Of a stretch of DNA of 64,000 nt, positions 1 to 10,495 are shown one piece after another. Under the pieces are notes generated by a model, which was not told the DNA's origin, searched no databases, and saw nothing but the letters and a program-made list of their open reading frames with translations. The stretch's first letter is position 1, and each line of letters opens with the position of its first letter. The position numbers were made by a program, and so were the translations under genes. Where the stretch lies: NCBI RefSeq assembly GCF_036370855.1, contig NC_088102.1, forward strand, positions 40,523,835-40,587,834. Reading direction: 5' to 3'. This stretch comes from Dromaius novaehollandiae. Its lineage: Eukaryota; Chordata; Aves; Casuariiformes; Dromaiidae.

Positions 1-1003
1 AACCAGCTGCAAACAGCTGGCACAAAACTTGCCTAGATTTCTGAGCTGCCCCAACCTCTGGTATTCTGCTTCAAAGAAAGAGAGGAGCAGGAAAGATTCC
101 ATCACAACTAAGGCATGTTAATTTTAGCTATAGTGAAAGCACAGAATAAAACATTTGCCAAGCAGGAAAAGACAATATTGTTCTATTTCCAGTGAATGGC
201 CAGCAGCTGCTGAGGAAAAGAGATGTTAATTTATTAATGTAAAAATGTTTATGTTGCTGTTTGCACTATGAAACTCCAGAGGTGGTGGGGTGGGGGTCAG
301 CTACAGTCACTCTATATGTAATAGTGATTTAGAGGTGTGTTAAAGCATAAATGAGCAGTTGTAAGACCAAAAAAAAAAAAAAGTATAGACACAAGGCACA
401 GAAGAAATTTCACATCTCAATCTGAAAACATGTTGTATAAATGCACAAGGAAAAATTTCTGGTTCTGAAAAATGACACTGGTCAGTTCACTTTCCACATG
501 TAAATTGTGCACAGTGAACTTTTCTTTCCTCAAGATAAAGAGATGCTTTATGGAGTGAAGGAAGCTAAGTACAGATACTGAGTTATTGGGTAGTGTCACG
601 CAGTGGTACCCAGGGAGTTCTGCACAGCACTTGTTGATCCAGCTTGGTTTCTTGCCTGTCTTGGAACCGTCCTTGGGTCAACGCTGCTGACACTGCTGCT
701 GTATCTCTGCTTTGCGCGCTCTAGCTTCTCCCTTCCAGGAGAGCTTGTTAGCCTGTGGGTGACACAGGATCTGCATGATCATGCAGTGCTCTACCACAGC
801 TAATACGTACACATTGAATCCAATACAGTGGACAACCTGATACAAATACTTTGTATGCCAGTTTACTTCTGTCAAATGTCATAATCTTATGTTGAGACAG
901 AATGCTTAGATTGCTTTGAGATCCTGCGGTGTAGCTATTATGCTGTCCATGAACAAATCATCATTACAGTTTTTATTGCTTTTCTGTGTATGTGTGTCTC
1001 CAG
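1..1003 (+). other. Intron sequence upstream of the first visible SIPA1-like exon
   Basis: No exon is recognisable here. The stretch ends in a pyrimidine/TG-rich tract and CAG, a normal 3' splice site (AG at 1002-1003). It is AT-rich, with an A run near 370-382 and a perfect 16-bp palindrome at 771-786. Short ORFs at 417-599 and 603-803 have no recognisable protein character. The donor of this intron lies outside the window, so its full length is unknown. Confidence 0.6.
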
Positions 1004-1118
1004 TTCAGCGAGCTTCATTCTTTGCTGCTACTGATGAAAACCACAGACCTGTGAGCGCTGCCTCCTGTAGCGATCAGGCTGAGGACCAGCTTACTGCACA
1101 GATAAAGCCTTATACAGG
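1004..1118 (+). CDS. SIPA1L1: SIPA1-like protein (probably SIPA1L1), third-last coding exon
   Basis: Internal exon of a Rap GTPase-activating protein of the SIPA1-like (SPAR/E6TP1) family, which acts at postsynaptic actin and cell junctions. It starts after a TG/pyrimidine tract and CAG at 1001-1003 and ends before GTACGT at 1119. The translation carries the motif [20 protein letters not shown] followed by an acidic, glutamine-rich stretch and KPYT. This is the segment just before the family's C-terminal coiled coil. Its last two bases (GG) combine with the first base of the next exon (T) to make Gly, so the phase fits exactly. The RapGAP and PDZ domains lie upstream, outside the window. The serine-rich ASFFAA-DENHRP motif is what I remember of SIPA1L1 rather than SIPA1L2; this paralogue choice is from memory and not tested. 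Confidence 0.85.
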
Positions 1119-1615
1119 GTACGTAAATGTATCAGATAGGTAGGTTTTCTCAACTAGAAATTGGAGAAAAGAGCAGAAACATCTTTCTTTCAAAGCCATC
1201 CCTAGCCCTCACAGGAGACCCCTTTTCACAAATTTTCTTGAAGAACCTGGGAAATGAAAACAGAAGAGTCATAAGTACTGTTTAACCTCTGTGCAAGTTT
1301 TTTTTTGTTTGTCAGAGATGTTTGAGTGTGTCCAAGGCTATGGTATTACAGGCACATATAATAAGCAGAAGTAGAGAGAAACCAAGTGATGGCATGACCC
1401 CAATTACTAATGTGTTACATTCGTTCTGTTGATTAATCTGCTGCACTTGTTACATGTTCTGTTCTTCTTAGGTATTTTTTGTCAGGGTTGTGAATTCATA
1501 ATATTCCTTAGCACGCACGTACACAAAGCTATTTGGTATAGATAAGGCTGTTAGATATGCTATTTGAAGACAGCAAATCCTGTCAATACCTACTTTTGTT
1601 TCCTGCTCTCAACAG
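1119..1615 (+). other. Intron (497 bp)
   Basis: It runs from a GTACGT donor at 1119 to a pyrimidine-rich acceptor ending in AACAG at 1611-1615. I see no other feature inside it. Confidence 0.8.
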
Positions 1616-1697
1616 TAAAGAATCTCCTCCAACTCTCGCCTCTAAAGTGGACCAACTGGAAGGTTTACTGAAGATGCTGCAAGAGGATTTAAGGAAG
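1616..1697 (+). CDS. SIPA1L1: SIPA1-like protein (probably SIPA1L1), second-last coding exon
   Basis: The exon is 82 bases: one base completing the preceding Gly codon plus 27 codons, ending on a codon boundary before GTAAAC. It encodes the start of the C-terminal leucine-rich coiled coil, with the motif [19 protein letters not shown] and then an acidic/basic heptad segment ending in RK. Hydrophobic residues are spaced as heptads (V, L, L, L, M, L, L). SIPA1-like proteins share this C-terminal helical region, which is thought to mediate self-association or partner binding. The reading frame runs cleanly from the previous exon and into the next. No frameshift or stop is present. Confidence 0.88.
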
Positions 1698-2453
1698 GTA
1701 AACATTCAATCTACGGAAATTCTGTAAGGCATATATTTTTAGTGCTGACAATTGATACTAATTGTGTAATCCTGGTTTGCCATGCCTGAGTGTATAACAG
1801 TCTCATCCTTCTGTGAGGAAAAAACATTTCTTTACTACTTTTATCAGGCCGTAGCTTCAATTATGCAAGGCTAGGGTGGAGTGTCTAAATTTTAGGCCTC
1901 TGACTCCTGCTTAGATTGGGAGAGTGATTCAGAGCACTTCCACTCCTAATTCAGGCAACTGTGTGAGAAACCTGAAGTTGCATATGAATATTTCCTGCTG
2001 ATGTCGAAAGGTCTGCAGTATCATCTAAAGGTACGATTTCTACTATGGAAACTTTCTCTACTAGGCTGATGCCTGCTTGATGCAGGGAAGATCTGCTGTG
2101 GTCAAATGAAAAATCTCTTGTGTGGCGAAACATTTACAGAAAAGTTTCCTATCTCCATTTAGTTAACTATCAGCCATTGAACATACAGAAGACACCATGA
2201 ATAGTTTTATTTCATCCCTTGGGGAGCCAGCTTCTGTGTGAGAATTTAATACAGAGAAATCCTATTCATTCAAGCCAAAAATAGGGGATGAAATGTCACA
2301 AATGTCCCAATAGTATAAAATGTGTGTTAATGCACATAAAAATCTTATAAAGGATGAGGCTTATAGTCTGTAAGAGATTCTTACCTATTGGTATAGGTAG
2401 GATGCGTCGTCTAGAATTATAACTAAGATCTGTATTTTTTCTTCATGCCTAAG
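1698..2453 (+). other. Intron (756 bp)
   Basis: Donor GTAAAC at 1698; acceptor is a T-rich tract ending CTAAG at 2449-2453. A minus-strand ORF at 1951-2133 inside it shows no recognisable protein and is taken as chance. The interior is otherwise AT-rich and unremarkable. Confidence 0.8.
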
Positions 2454-2597
2454 GAAAAAGAGGACAAAGCCAGTCTTCAGGCTGAAGTACAACATTTGCG
2501 GGAAGACAACTTGCGGTTACAGGAGGAATCCCAGAATGCAACTGAGAAACTGAAGAAATTCACCGAATGGGTTTTCAACACAATTGATATGAACTGA
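2454..2597 (+). CDS. SIPA1L1: SIPA1-like protein (probably SIPA1L1), terminal coding exon with stop
   Basis: 47 codons plus TGA (2595-2597), in phase 0 with the preceding exon. The translation continues the coiled coil: [18 protein letters not shown], then [10 protein letters not shown], then a short variable stretch, and ends [12 protein letters not shown]. The [20 protein letters not shown] block followed by KKFTEW-F-TID is the hallmark C-terminus of SIPA1-like Rap GTPase activators. The VFNTIDM ending is the form I associate with SIPA1L1. Repeating leucines and charged e/g positions predict a continuous helix over most of the exon. The CDS is intact and looks functional. The gene's promoter and main catalytic exons are upstream of the window. 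Confidence 0.9.
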   Translation, partial: EKEDKASLQAEVQHLREDNLRLQEESQNATEKLKKFTEWVFNTIDMN

Positions 2598-2826
2598 CAA
2601 CAGTGTATGGGGAAGCAAACTATCCGTTATGAATATTATTAGTGGGACTTAAGCTTTAATGCCACCTTAATCATGACATGTGAAAGTATAGTCAGAGCAC
2701 TTCCCTGTCCTTCATCCTCCAATAACTCTTTTTTGCATCTCTGCGTGCACTCAGAACAATTGCAGATCAACAATCAATGTCTGCCTTTTGTAGAAAAACA
2801 AAAAGTAAATAATTTTAAAAAGGTAA

Positions 2827-2832
2827 AATAAA
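2827..2832 (+). terminator. Proximal polyadenylation signal AATAAA
   Basis: A canonical hexamer 230 bases after the stop codon. It sits in an A-rich stretch and is followed by a T/GT-rich downstream element around 2850-2880. It is the first hexamer after the stop. Confidence 0.6.
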
Positions 2833-4540
2833 AGTTTAACTGCTAAAATGTGAATGTCTATTTTTTGCACATTGTCTCTTTACCTGTTATGTACAAATTG
2901 ATTTGGAGGCTGGATCAGGTTTGCTGTTCCATCTGCCTCTACTTCCATTAATCCTTTTCTCTCTTTTTCAGGTAATCTGCTTTTCCTTGCAGCTTTGGCA
3001 AATATTATGACATCTAGAAAATTAGAAAGAAATGTTTATTTTACTGCTTTTCTTACATTGTTTTCTGAAGTATGCCACAGACAAGGGGATGTAATGCAAT
3101 GTTTTAGGTGTCTCTTTAGCAATTTGCGCTTGATTGCTAGTGCTACCTTCCCATACGTTACAGAGAACATGTGTCCATAGTGTATGGTACAGTACAACCA
3201 GCATCATAATATTTGGAGAGAGACTAGAGACTTGAGCCGTGGGTAAGGCATATTATTACACATGTATTGCATTAGCATTTCTGGTTGCCGTTGTTTCCTG
3301 TGGAAACAATGGCTGCAAGTAAGTTTACGAACAACAAAACTAGGCATGCTGCAGTTCATACCGTATCAGGCTGGCTGAGAGATACTGAGTACTGTTGCTG
3401 TACTGCTTCAGTACAGTCCCCTACCCTTCCAGGGGAATCTGTTACTTGCATATATGCAGAAGACTTTGGCTGAAGTTGTAAAGAGAAAGATTTTTTTTTT
3501 TTCCCCGTCGAACCCTGTGTTTCCTGGAAAATCTACATAAACCATCTCAGTGCGCCTGCCTTCCCATTTCATTTCTCTGGACTTCTCAGATCATAACAGA
3601 TTTGAGAAATGTTTATTAATCTTGTGTTTTGTTGTGTGAGAGGTCTTATAAATCCTTTAGTGTCACAAACAGAGGAATAGATAAAGGTGAAACTAGAGAA
3701 ATTTATTTTTTTTCAAAGTAATGGAATAGGATTGGAGCTCTGAAATCCCAAATTCCCAGTGACATTGTCTAGCATGAGATTTCCCAACCTGCCAGGTACC
3801 AGGAAAGTTAATTTCTTCTTCTTTGAAGGAAAAACTAACTTGCCGCAACATATCACCTCTCCAGAACACCTCCTGGTGTCAGAACGCAACTGTTGGGCAC
3901 TGCAGCCTGCACAGGCATCCAACCATGCAGCATGCTGAGAAAGCTTTCCTGCTCACTTCTTAGTATGCAGTCACTACCTTAATAAACATTGCCTTGCATA
4001 AGGTGCAGTATATTTGGGGGTTAATTTCAAGAGCATCCTCTCCCTCCCTTTTGCCATGCTCTCAAATAAACAAAATAAAATCATCAGGCATGGTCTTGCC
4101 ACAGAAACTTCAAATCAATCTCTTCAAATCCCTTTTTCATGCTCTCTAATCGTGCTCCACCCAAGTACACACTACACTTCAAGCTCAACTTCATTTGTGA
4201 TGCTAATCCCCATGGAATTCTTCTCTGATGTTTTGTCATGGAAATGGATCTCTTTGGGACTATTTCTGGAGTGCTTTTGTAAAGGTTTAGAATGTTCTGG
4301 GTTTTTTAATGACTTGTATGAAGGAGATTTATATAATGCCTGATATTATTTGTAAATGGGAAATATTGCTAACATCTCTGAGCATCCTGAAGTCTTGCTT
4401 ATTCTCTTTTATTTTTAAGTTTGTTTTGGTTTTTATTTTATTTCAAAAAAATATTTTGGGACTTGGGGCAGACTATTTATTAGAGTTTTGCAACAGAGTT
4501 CTTGTATGATGCCGCTCAAGGCTACTTGTAAAATTCTGAC

Positions 4541-4546
4541 AATAAA
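4541..4546 (+). terminator. Possible distal polyadenylation signal AATAAA
   Basis: A canonical hexamer followed within about 30-50 bases by a strong GT/T-rich downstream element (around 4575-4605). The earlier hexamers at 4065-4070 and 4074-4079 lack such a clear downstream element. Use by the SIPA1-like gene is inferred from orientation and distance only. Confidence 0.35.
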
Positions 4547-5028
4547 ACTCATTTTAAAGGCTCTTCTAAACCATTTTCTTGTGGTTTTATTGAGTTTGTT
4601 GTTTAAAACTTTCCACTGTTCCCATTTCTTCTCATTTTCTCCCTGTATCACTTTCCTCAGTGCTTTGCGATTGAAGAGCTTCAGTCTCTTAGTTTTCTTC
4701 TTTTTATCCCTTTGAAGGCCATCGCTTGGTGTTTACATACACGCTACATCCCTTGACACTTTTGCTTGTGTCAGTGCACAAGTCTATTCTTCCCCCATTT
4801 ACACTACTCCTTTTTTGTCAAGTTTTTGCTACCTTTAGTGGCTCTCTGAGCTTCACTAGGCTGATATGGTAAAGGAGGGGTAGCATGTTTGTATCATTTC
4901 TCATTATTTTAGGATTTATTTGGAAATTAAAGCTTGATATAAATCAAAACCCAACTTGTCTGACGTTTCCGCCTAAGGACGCACACAGCTTTCAGCTTCC
5001 TAGAGCCAACCTGCAAGCATGCGGCATT

Positions 5029-5057
5029 GGGTGTTCGGGGTGCAGGGGGGGAATGGG
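5029..5057 (+). other. Canonical G-quadruplex-forming motif
   Basis: Four G tracts of 3, 4, 7 and 3 bases are separated by loops of 5, 4 and 3 bases. This satisfies the usual rule of four runs of at least three G with loops of 1-7. No adjacent gene gives it an obvious role. Confidence 0.6.
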
Positions 5058-6719
5058 TGGTGGCAGATACTGTTTTGTTTTCCAGATCTCCTTGGACGCA
5101 GGAAATGACCTTGGAGCTGTTTTGAAAAGACCTTTCCAGGCCCGGGGGATTGGCATCCTGCACTGCTGGAAAATGTAGAACCAGCTCTACAGGAAAGCAT
5201 CTTCCTGGTTCATTGAATGGATCCTTTAAAGGCACATGGGGAAAGAAAATCTGTCTCTTTCTAGCAGTGAAATACTTGACCAAGAGAGCTCTTACGCAGC
5301 TTCAACAAATACAAGCATCTGATTAAAAAAGAAGTGTTGATTCTTGGAAAGGAAAGTAGATGCCATCTTACCATTTGTAATAGGTTACTGGTAATTGAAT
5401 TGGAAACAGTTTCCTGCAGGTCAAGGAGTTGCCCTACCCATGTTCATAATTCATGCAGGAGGTTCCCATGCTTTGCTATACGCATTGGCAAGTTGGCCTA
5501 GACAAGAGCAAGATCTAACTTGTAGGCTTTTCCTTATGGCCTTGAGTAGTTACCCATTGGCCTAAGTAGAAGGCTGGTTGGCTGCGTGAGGAGTTTGGGT
5601 AGAAGGAGTTATCTTCCTATTTCGTTCCCTTTTCCCCCCAAAAATGGATTATGAAATGCCCAGTTCTATATTCCTAGTCTACATTCCAGTACTGAGCTGC
5701 TGTTCTCCCTGCAATTCAGTGTTTCAGAAAGCCAAGGGCAACTGGTAGAGCAGCAGAAAGCTGCCCTTTCTCCAGCTCCCACACTCGAAGAGGGGCCTGC
5801 AACTGCTGGCTGCGTGATGCAACTGATACTCTTAGGAAGTGAAGCAGAGCGTAGGTACCAGGAAAGAGGGCAGCTGTGAGGCATGCGGGAAGCGATGGGA
5901 CTGTAAGATGAGAGGTTGGTGGGAAGGAGGCTGGGGAGCCAACTATGGGGTTAGGGGAGGTATGTTGTGGGGATGAAATGCAACACATTCAAGTTTTGCT
6001 CCTCTAAAAGTGTGCTTACTGTATTATAGCCTATTATTTTTGTAGAAAGCCAGGATGTGTTCCAGACCTGGATGAATAGGTATTGAGAGAAAGCGTTTTT
6101 CCCCCTTAGCTTTTCCTTGTGCAGCAAAGGGACCAGCAAATGTTCCTCATGAGCCAGGTACAATGTGTGTGGGGGCGGGGGGTGTTTTTAAAAGCTTTAT
6201 GTAAAGCTCTTCTCTCATCTTGTGGTGTCCTCTTTGGGGTTGTTAACAAATCCTCTTTTAAAGCATTCTGCTGTCTCCTAGCAGACAATTCAGTACGGTG
6301 TCAGTCCTGCACGTGAGCAGCGAGACAGCAGGGGAACAGAGGCGGTTGCTGTTTGCCATCTTCTGTGGCATCCAAAATTGGATTCTCCGGGGGAGAGGTG
6401 ACATTGGCCCTCCTCCACCACTGCAGTGGGAGCAGAGATCTGGGCTTTGCTGAGGTGGTTACTAACAGACGGGAGCCGGACAGCAAGATGATAAAGCTTG
6501 TGAAGATCTCTTCATCTCTTTGTGCTTTTAGCTGTGGTGAGGAAATCCTGGCTGTGCTGTTCCTGAGGTGAAGCTAGAGGAGAAGAAAAGCTCATAGAAA
6601 TATTTACTCCCAAGTTGTGCAATAAGCACCCCTTTCCCGAACAGGTTTCCTCTTAGGCTGGGCACAAGGAGAGTGAGGCAGAGGAGTTCGTGTGTCAGAC
6701 TTGTCAGCACACAGACCTC

Positions 6720-6985
6720 TGAGGCCGAGATCTGGATTCGGAGCTCCCTATTTCCCCCCAGCAACCAGTGGCTGATGGCAGCCACCTATGTGCCCTTTCC
6801 ACCTGGAGACGGGCTGCGGCCACTGTCCAGGGGGAGACGGGCCCTCTGCCACCTCCCGCAGCAGCCTGGCACTTGGTGTCGGTGGTGCTCGGCCGTGGGG
6901 AGCAGGCAGCCGGTGCCAGGCGGCCTCGCTGGTGCTGGGCAGCCGGGAGGGCGGGTTGCCCAGCTTGGTACACAAGGCATGAGCA
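6720..6985. other. Small GC-rich, CpG-enriched patch
   Basis: By eye about two-thirds G+C with around 14 CpG sites in some 260 bases, in a landscape where CpG is otherwise scarce. It contains a GGGCGG-type GC box near 6950. It is short for a classical CpG island. The many overlapping ORFs on both strands here are a by-product of low AT content. It could be a minor promoter, an enhancer or simply a GC-rich remnant. Confidence 0.35.
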
Positions 6986-7227
6986 GGTAACACCCTCTCT
7001 TCAGCTTCTCCTGCACTTGCATGGGCATGTCTCCTTCCAGAAGGTGATTTTTGCATGTCACAACCAGGTTATGTTTCTCCCCGGAAGTTTGGTATCTGAA
7101 TAACTTTAATTGAAGTGGGCTGGGTGGTTTGTGGCAGTGCAAAGTGCTGAGCACTCTTAACGGAATAAAACCAAGGTGTTGCAGTTGTGCACGACGCCTC
7201 CCAAAACCTGAGTGATAGGGGCTGCAG

Positions 7228-7460
7228 GATTCACAGGATTATAGTGGTGGAGGATAATCCAGGCTGGAAGAGACCTCCAGAGGTGTCTAGCCCAACCTCC
7301 TGCTCAAAGCAGGGATAACTGTGAGATGGACCAGGTTACTCAGGACTTCATCTAGTTGGGTCTTGAAGGATGGAGGTGGTACAACCTCTCTGGGCTCCTA
7401 TTCCAAAGTAGGGCTGTTCTCATTATGAAAAACTTTCTCCATTTATCAAGGTACTTAGGA
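7228..7460 (-). mobile_element. CR1 LINE fragment (3' region, minus orientation)
   Basis: The plus strand reads as the reverse complement of a CR1 3' end. An eroded terminal-octamer-like start (ATTCACAGGATTATAG) leads to GGCTGGAAGAGACCTCCAGAGG, TAGCCCAACCTCCTGCTCAAAG, then ACAACCTCTCTGGGCTCC and a degraded GAAAAACTTTCTCC block. These are diagnostic CR1 segments in the right order. It is strongly diverged and 5'-truncated, as most avian CR1 copies are, and has no ORF. Confidence 0.85.
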
Positions 7461-10399
7461 GAAATGTGTAACCTTAGCAGCAATTGTAGACTGCATTATG
7501 CCTAGACTCCTCCAGGAGCTCATGAAACAGGAGTTGGTACCCTCCTGCTTGAAAAGCTGAAGTGCTGTCTCCTGCCTGGTGCCTACCACAGCAGTGCCGG
7601 CCTGGGGCAGGGAGCGGAGCCTGGGCTTTGGCTTTCCTTTTGATGAGCCTGGCGAGCAGGAGGCCCTGCTAGCTTGGAGCTTACTGAACTTCCCTCATGC
7701 AATGGATCAGAACTGGGGCCTGAATGCACTCCTTCCTTTGTACCTTCTTGCAAGATGCAAAGCATTTGGCTGTTGGCATTAAGTATCAAACTATCTCGGC
7801 TACTTTTAAAGTGTGGATACATATATATTTCTCCATATCTGTTTGTGTGTGCTAGCACTACTGAATTCCCCACATTACACTTCTGATTTTTTCTGGAGAT
7901 TTCTCATTTCTGTACCCAGTTACATTTATTCATATTCTAGTAAAGGCCTGGATGGAGCCGCCTAAGCCTGCTGCATATTGTACTGCTTGTGAGAAGGCTG
8001 TGCATGCTGCCAGGTTGGGCACTGCAGCTGCTGGGCAGAAGACACTTTTACCAGCCAAAGGAGGCCCATCAGCTTTCAGCACACAAAGAAGTCAAGGGCT
8101 GAAGCTAGCATGTGTCCAAGGACCAGAACTGAATGCAGTTTCTTAACCTCGTGTTGTGATAGGTAGTGGCCAATGTCACTAACTAGTAACTAAAAAGAGG
8201 TTTCATGGCTCGGGGGCAGGAAAACAGGGACTTGTCCTGCTGCCGTTTTAAACTTCATGCTTCTTCTTTCCTCTTGCTTTCTCTCACCTGCTCCTGCACC
8301 TTTCTTCCATGAGAGTTTGTTCATTTTGTCTGATCGTTTGGGGCTGCCGTTCTGCCTCCTGGTATCTGGTGCAGTGAGAGTGACTGCTGCTCTCATTCTG
8401 GCAGCAAAACTGGCTGTGTATCACCGAGCTGAAAGGCGAGAAGTGATTCAAGCAATTGAAGCACTTCACTGAACAAAACAACTTGACCGCTTACTTTGTT
8501 TTTGTGAAAGGGGTCAAGGCAAATTTGCATCATCATTGCATCTCATGCCCAAAGTTGAGTTTGCTTAACTGCAGCCCGGAAGCTCAGCTGATAATTTATC
8601 TGTATAGCAGGAACAAGTTAGGTCATGCCCAAAGAACTGTGTACTGGAGATAAAGCCTGGGACATGCCTGCCCACATATACCAGAAACAGCTGATACACA
8701 CCTGCTTGGCATTTCATTGCTTGTTTCTGCAGTGTCTGGATAGCTCAGCCCAGCTGTGCATGGAGGAGTGTCCCAGAGCTCTGCCGTGCTCTGCTACAAG
8801 CATAGCATGGATCACAGTTTGGGGAGATTTTGTAGTCTCTCCATTTCTTCCCTGAAACATGGCATGTGATCCTAATGGGAGGACAATATAAGTATGTGCG
8901 TATTCATCTTTAACATTCTTTGCAATTTTTTCTTAAAGGAGGCTGTTCCAAACTGACTGTGTGCAAATGGATACCTTTGACAAATGATGTTTTCCCTTGT
9001 CACTGCTTAATATTGGTAGACTAGTGTCAGCCTTTAAGCAGCATTTAATTAAATTGTCTATGGCACCACATCCTGTGAGTCCTACTAGACTTTTTGACTA
9101 GCAAATGGCTTTGTGGCCTTCCTCACTTTATACTCTTCTGTTCGTGTTCGACGTGCAGCCTGGACTGGGGAAACAGGAGTAGAGAGAGAGATGTAGAGCC
9201 AGCTTCTTCCTTACCAAGTGTCTGCCTCTTTCTTAATGTTGACATTTGCCTGTTTTGCCATTCTTAAGACTATTGAAACTGGAGAATTTTTCATGCATGA
9301 AATTTTCAAGATGATCTAGAAGTCTGTCATGGAGGGCAAACTTCTAAGAGCTGCTCTGTAAGTTACTTGTCCTCTCCACTTCTTGGTAACTGTTCAAGCG
9401 CCAAGCAAGAAGTCTTCTGCAGTTTGAGGTTACACCTATAGCATAGAAAATAGTCTCCTCCTTGTCTGTGGTTTCTCTTTCAAGACTTCCTTGGCCTAGA
9501 AGCTATGTTGAAACTAGCATTAGTCACAGACTTTGGTTTGTTTGCTCTGATTTACCAGTTAGCTCTCAGCTGATTAAGTTCTCTACTTAAAAACTGATTT
9601 AAACCTGCAACTTTTAGGCAGGTTTGTTTTCTAACATGAGCAATCAGGCAGCCAAAATATGGAACATGTATTAATCTACATAGAGGAGATGCATCAGAAT
9701 TACAGTATGCATTGTGGGTGTCCAGTCTGTTGTAAGATGTCCTCTCCAAGTCCTGCTATTCCTGCTTTCTTGGGAGAGCTACCTGTATAATGTCTTTGTG
9801 GCTGGACTGGACAGAAGTGAAGGGACAGAGTAGCAAGTGCCTCACCAAAAGGTGCTGGTAGGCAAAAATCGTCCCCATCTGAGGTCAAGAGAAGAGAGGT
9901 GAGTTCCCCACACAACACCAACAGAGCAGCCACAGCTGGCCTGGACAAGAACCCTTGACGTATTTTCCCAGAAACCTAGCGACCAGCAGAACAGGAAAAA
10001 CCAAGACTTCCCTCTGTGAGATGCTGATCGCTGATCGTTTCACAAAAAGAGAAAAGGGAGAGGCAGACTGAAACTCTGCGCATAGGAAAACACCATTCCA
10101 TCTCTATTACTGAAGTTTCCTGAACCAGAAGTAACAGAGCAGTCTCGAAAAATGCCTTTGAGAACAAGGAGGAAAATTTTGCTTTACCTTCATGAAGTTC
10201 TTTTTTTTTTCTCTCTCTCCCTCCTTAAGGGATGCTATCCATTTACAGTCTAGCCTGTTTTAGAGTAGATTATATTAGTTTTATACAGGGCAGATTTGCA
10301 AAGATCAGTCAGCACTACCTAAATATGCAGGTAAGAGCTTTAATGGTTTCACAAAGCACTGGAACAGGTGAAATGCTGAATTCCTGCTGGCTCCTGAAC
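7461..10399. other. Intergenic sequence, no recognised feature
   Basis: No exon, RNA gene or clear repeat was recognised. Short ORFs on both strands (for example 7579-7782, 7583-7873, 8257-8472) lack recognisable domains. A pyrimidine run lies near 10200-10225. Confidence 0.5.
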
Positions 10400-10495
10400 T
10401 CCACAAAGGGGCCCAGATTTTTCAAAGGCACAACAGGGCTTGTGGAGTCTGAGTGGGATTTTCAAAAGCGCCTGAACAGCTGAGGTGCCAACCTC
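10400..10495. repeat. Fragment of an unnamed ancient amniote interspersed repeat (probable)
   Basis: The segment joins GGGGCCCAGATTTTTCAAAG to GTGGGATTTTCAAAAGCGCC about 50 bases later, ending in a TGAGGTGCC-like element. I remember this layout (CCAGATTTTCAAAGG, then GTGGGATTTTCAAAAGCGCCTAA, then AGGTGCC) as a dispersed repeat of reptile and bird genomes, but I cannot name the family. Similar but weaker AGGTGCCTAA and GGGATTTAG pieces occur at about 41147-41167 and 41710-41800. Confidence 0.4.

Larger units (their letters stand above)
2598..4565 (+). other. SIPA1L1: 3' UTR of the SIPA1-like gene (long form; short form ends near 2850)
   Basis: The sequence after the stop is AT-rich and non-coding. 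The first AATAAA is at 2827-2832, followed about 20-45 bases on by a T/GT-rich stretch, which gives a short UTR of roughly 250 bases. Further AATAAA hexamers at 4065, 4074 and 4541 would extend it to about 1.95 kb. I cannot tell from sequence which site dominates, and the part beyond 2850 may be intergenic. ORFs inside (for example 2995-3180, 4014-4343) have no recognisable product. Confidence 0.45.
4566..7227. other. Intergenic sequence with a G-quadruplex motif and a GC-rich patch
   Basis: No gene is supported. ORFs overlap on both strands, especially at 4885-5283 and 6673-7154, as expected from low stop density in GC-rich DNA. The stretch contains a four-tract G motif (5029-5057) and a CpG-enriched patch (about 6720-6985), listed separately. 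Confidence 0.5.

Noticed and set aside
6673..7154. Several overlapping ORFs of 60-122 codons on both strands
   Set aside because: All six frames are nearly open because the DNA is GC-rich with few AT-rich stop codons; the translations show no recognisable domain.
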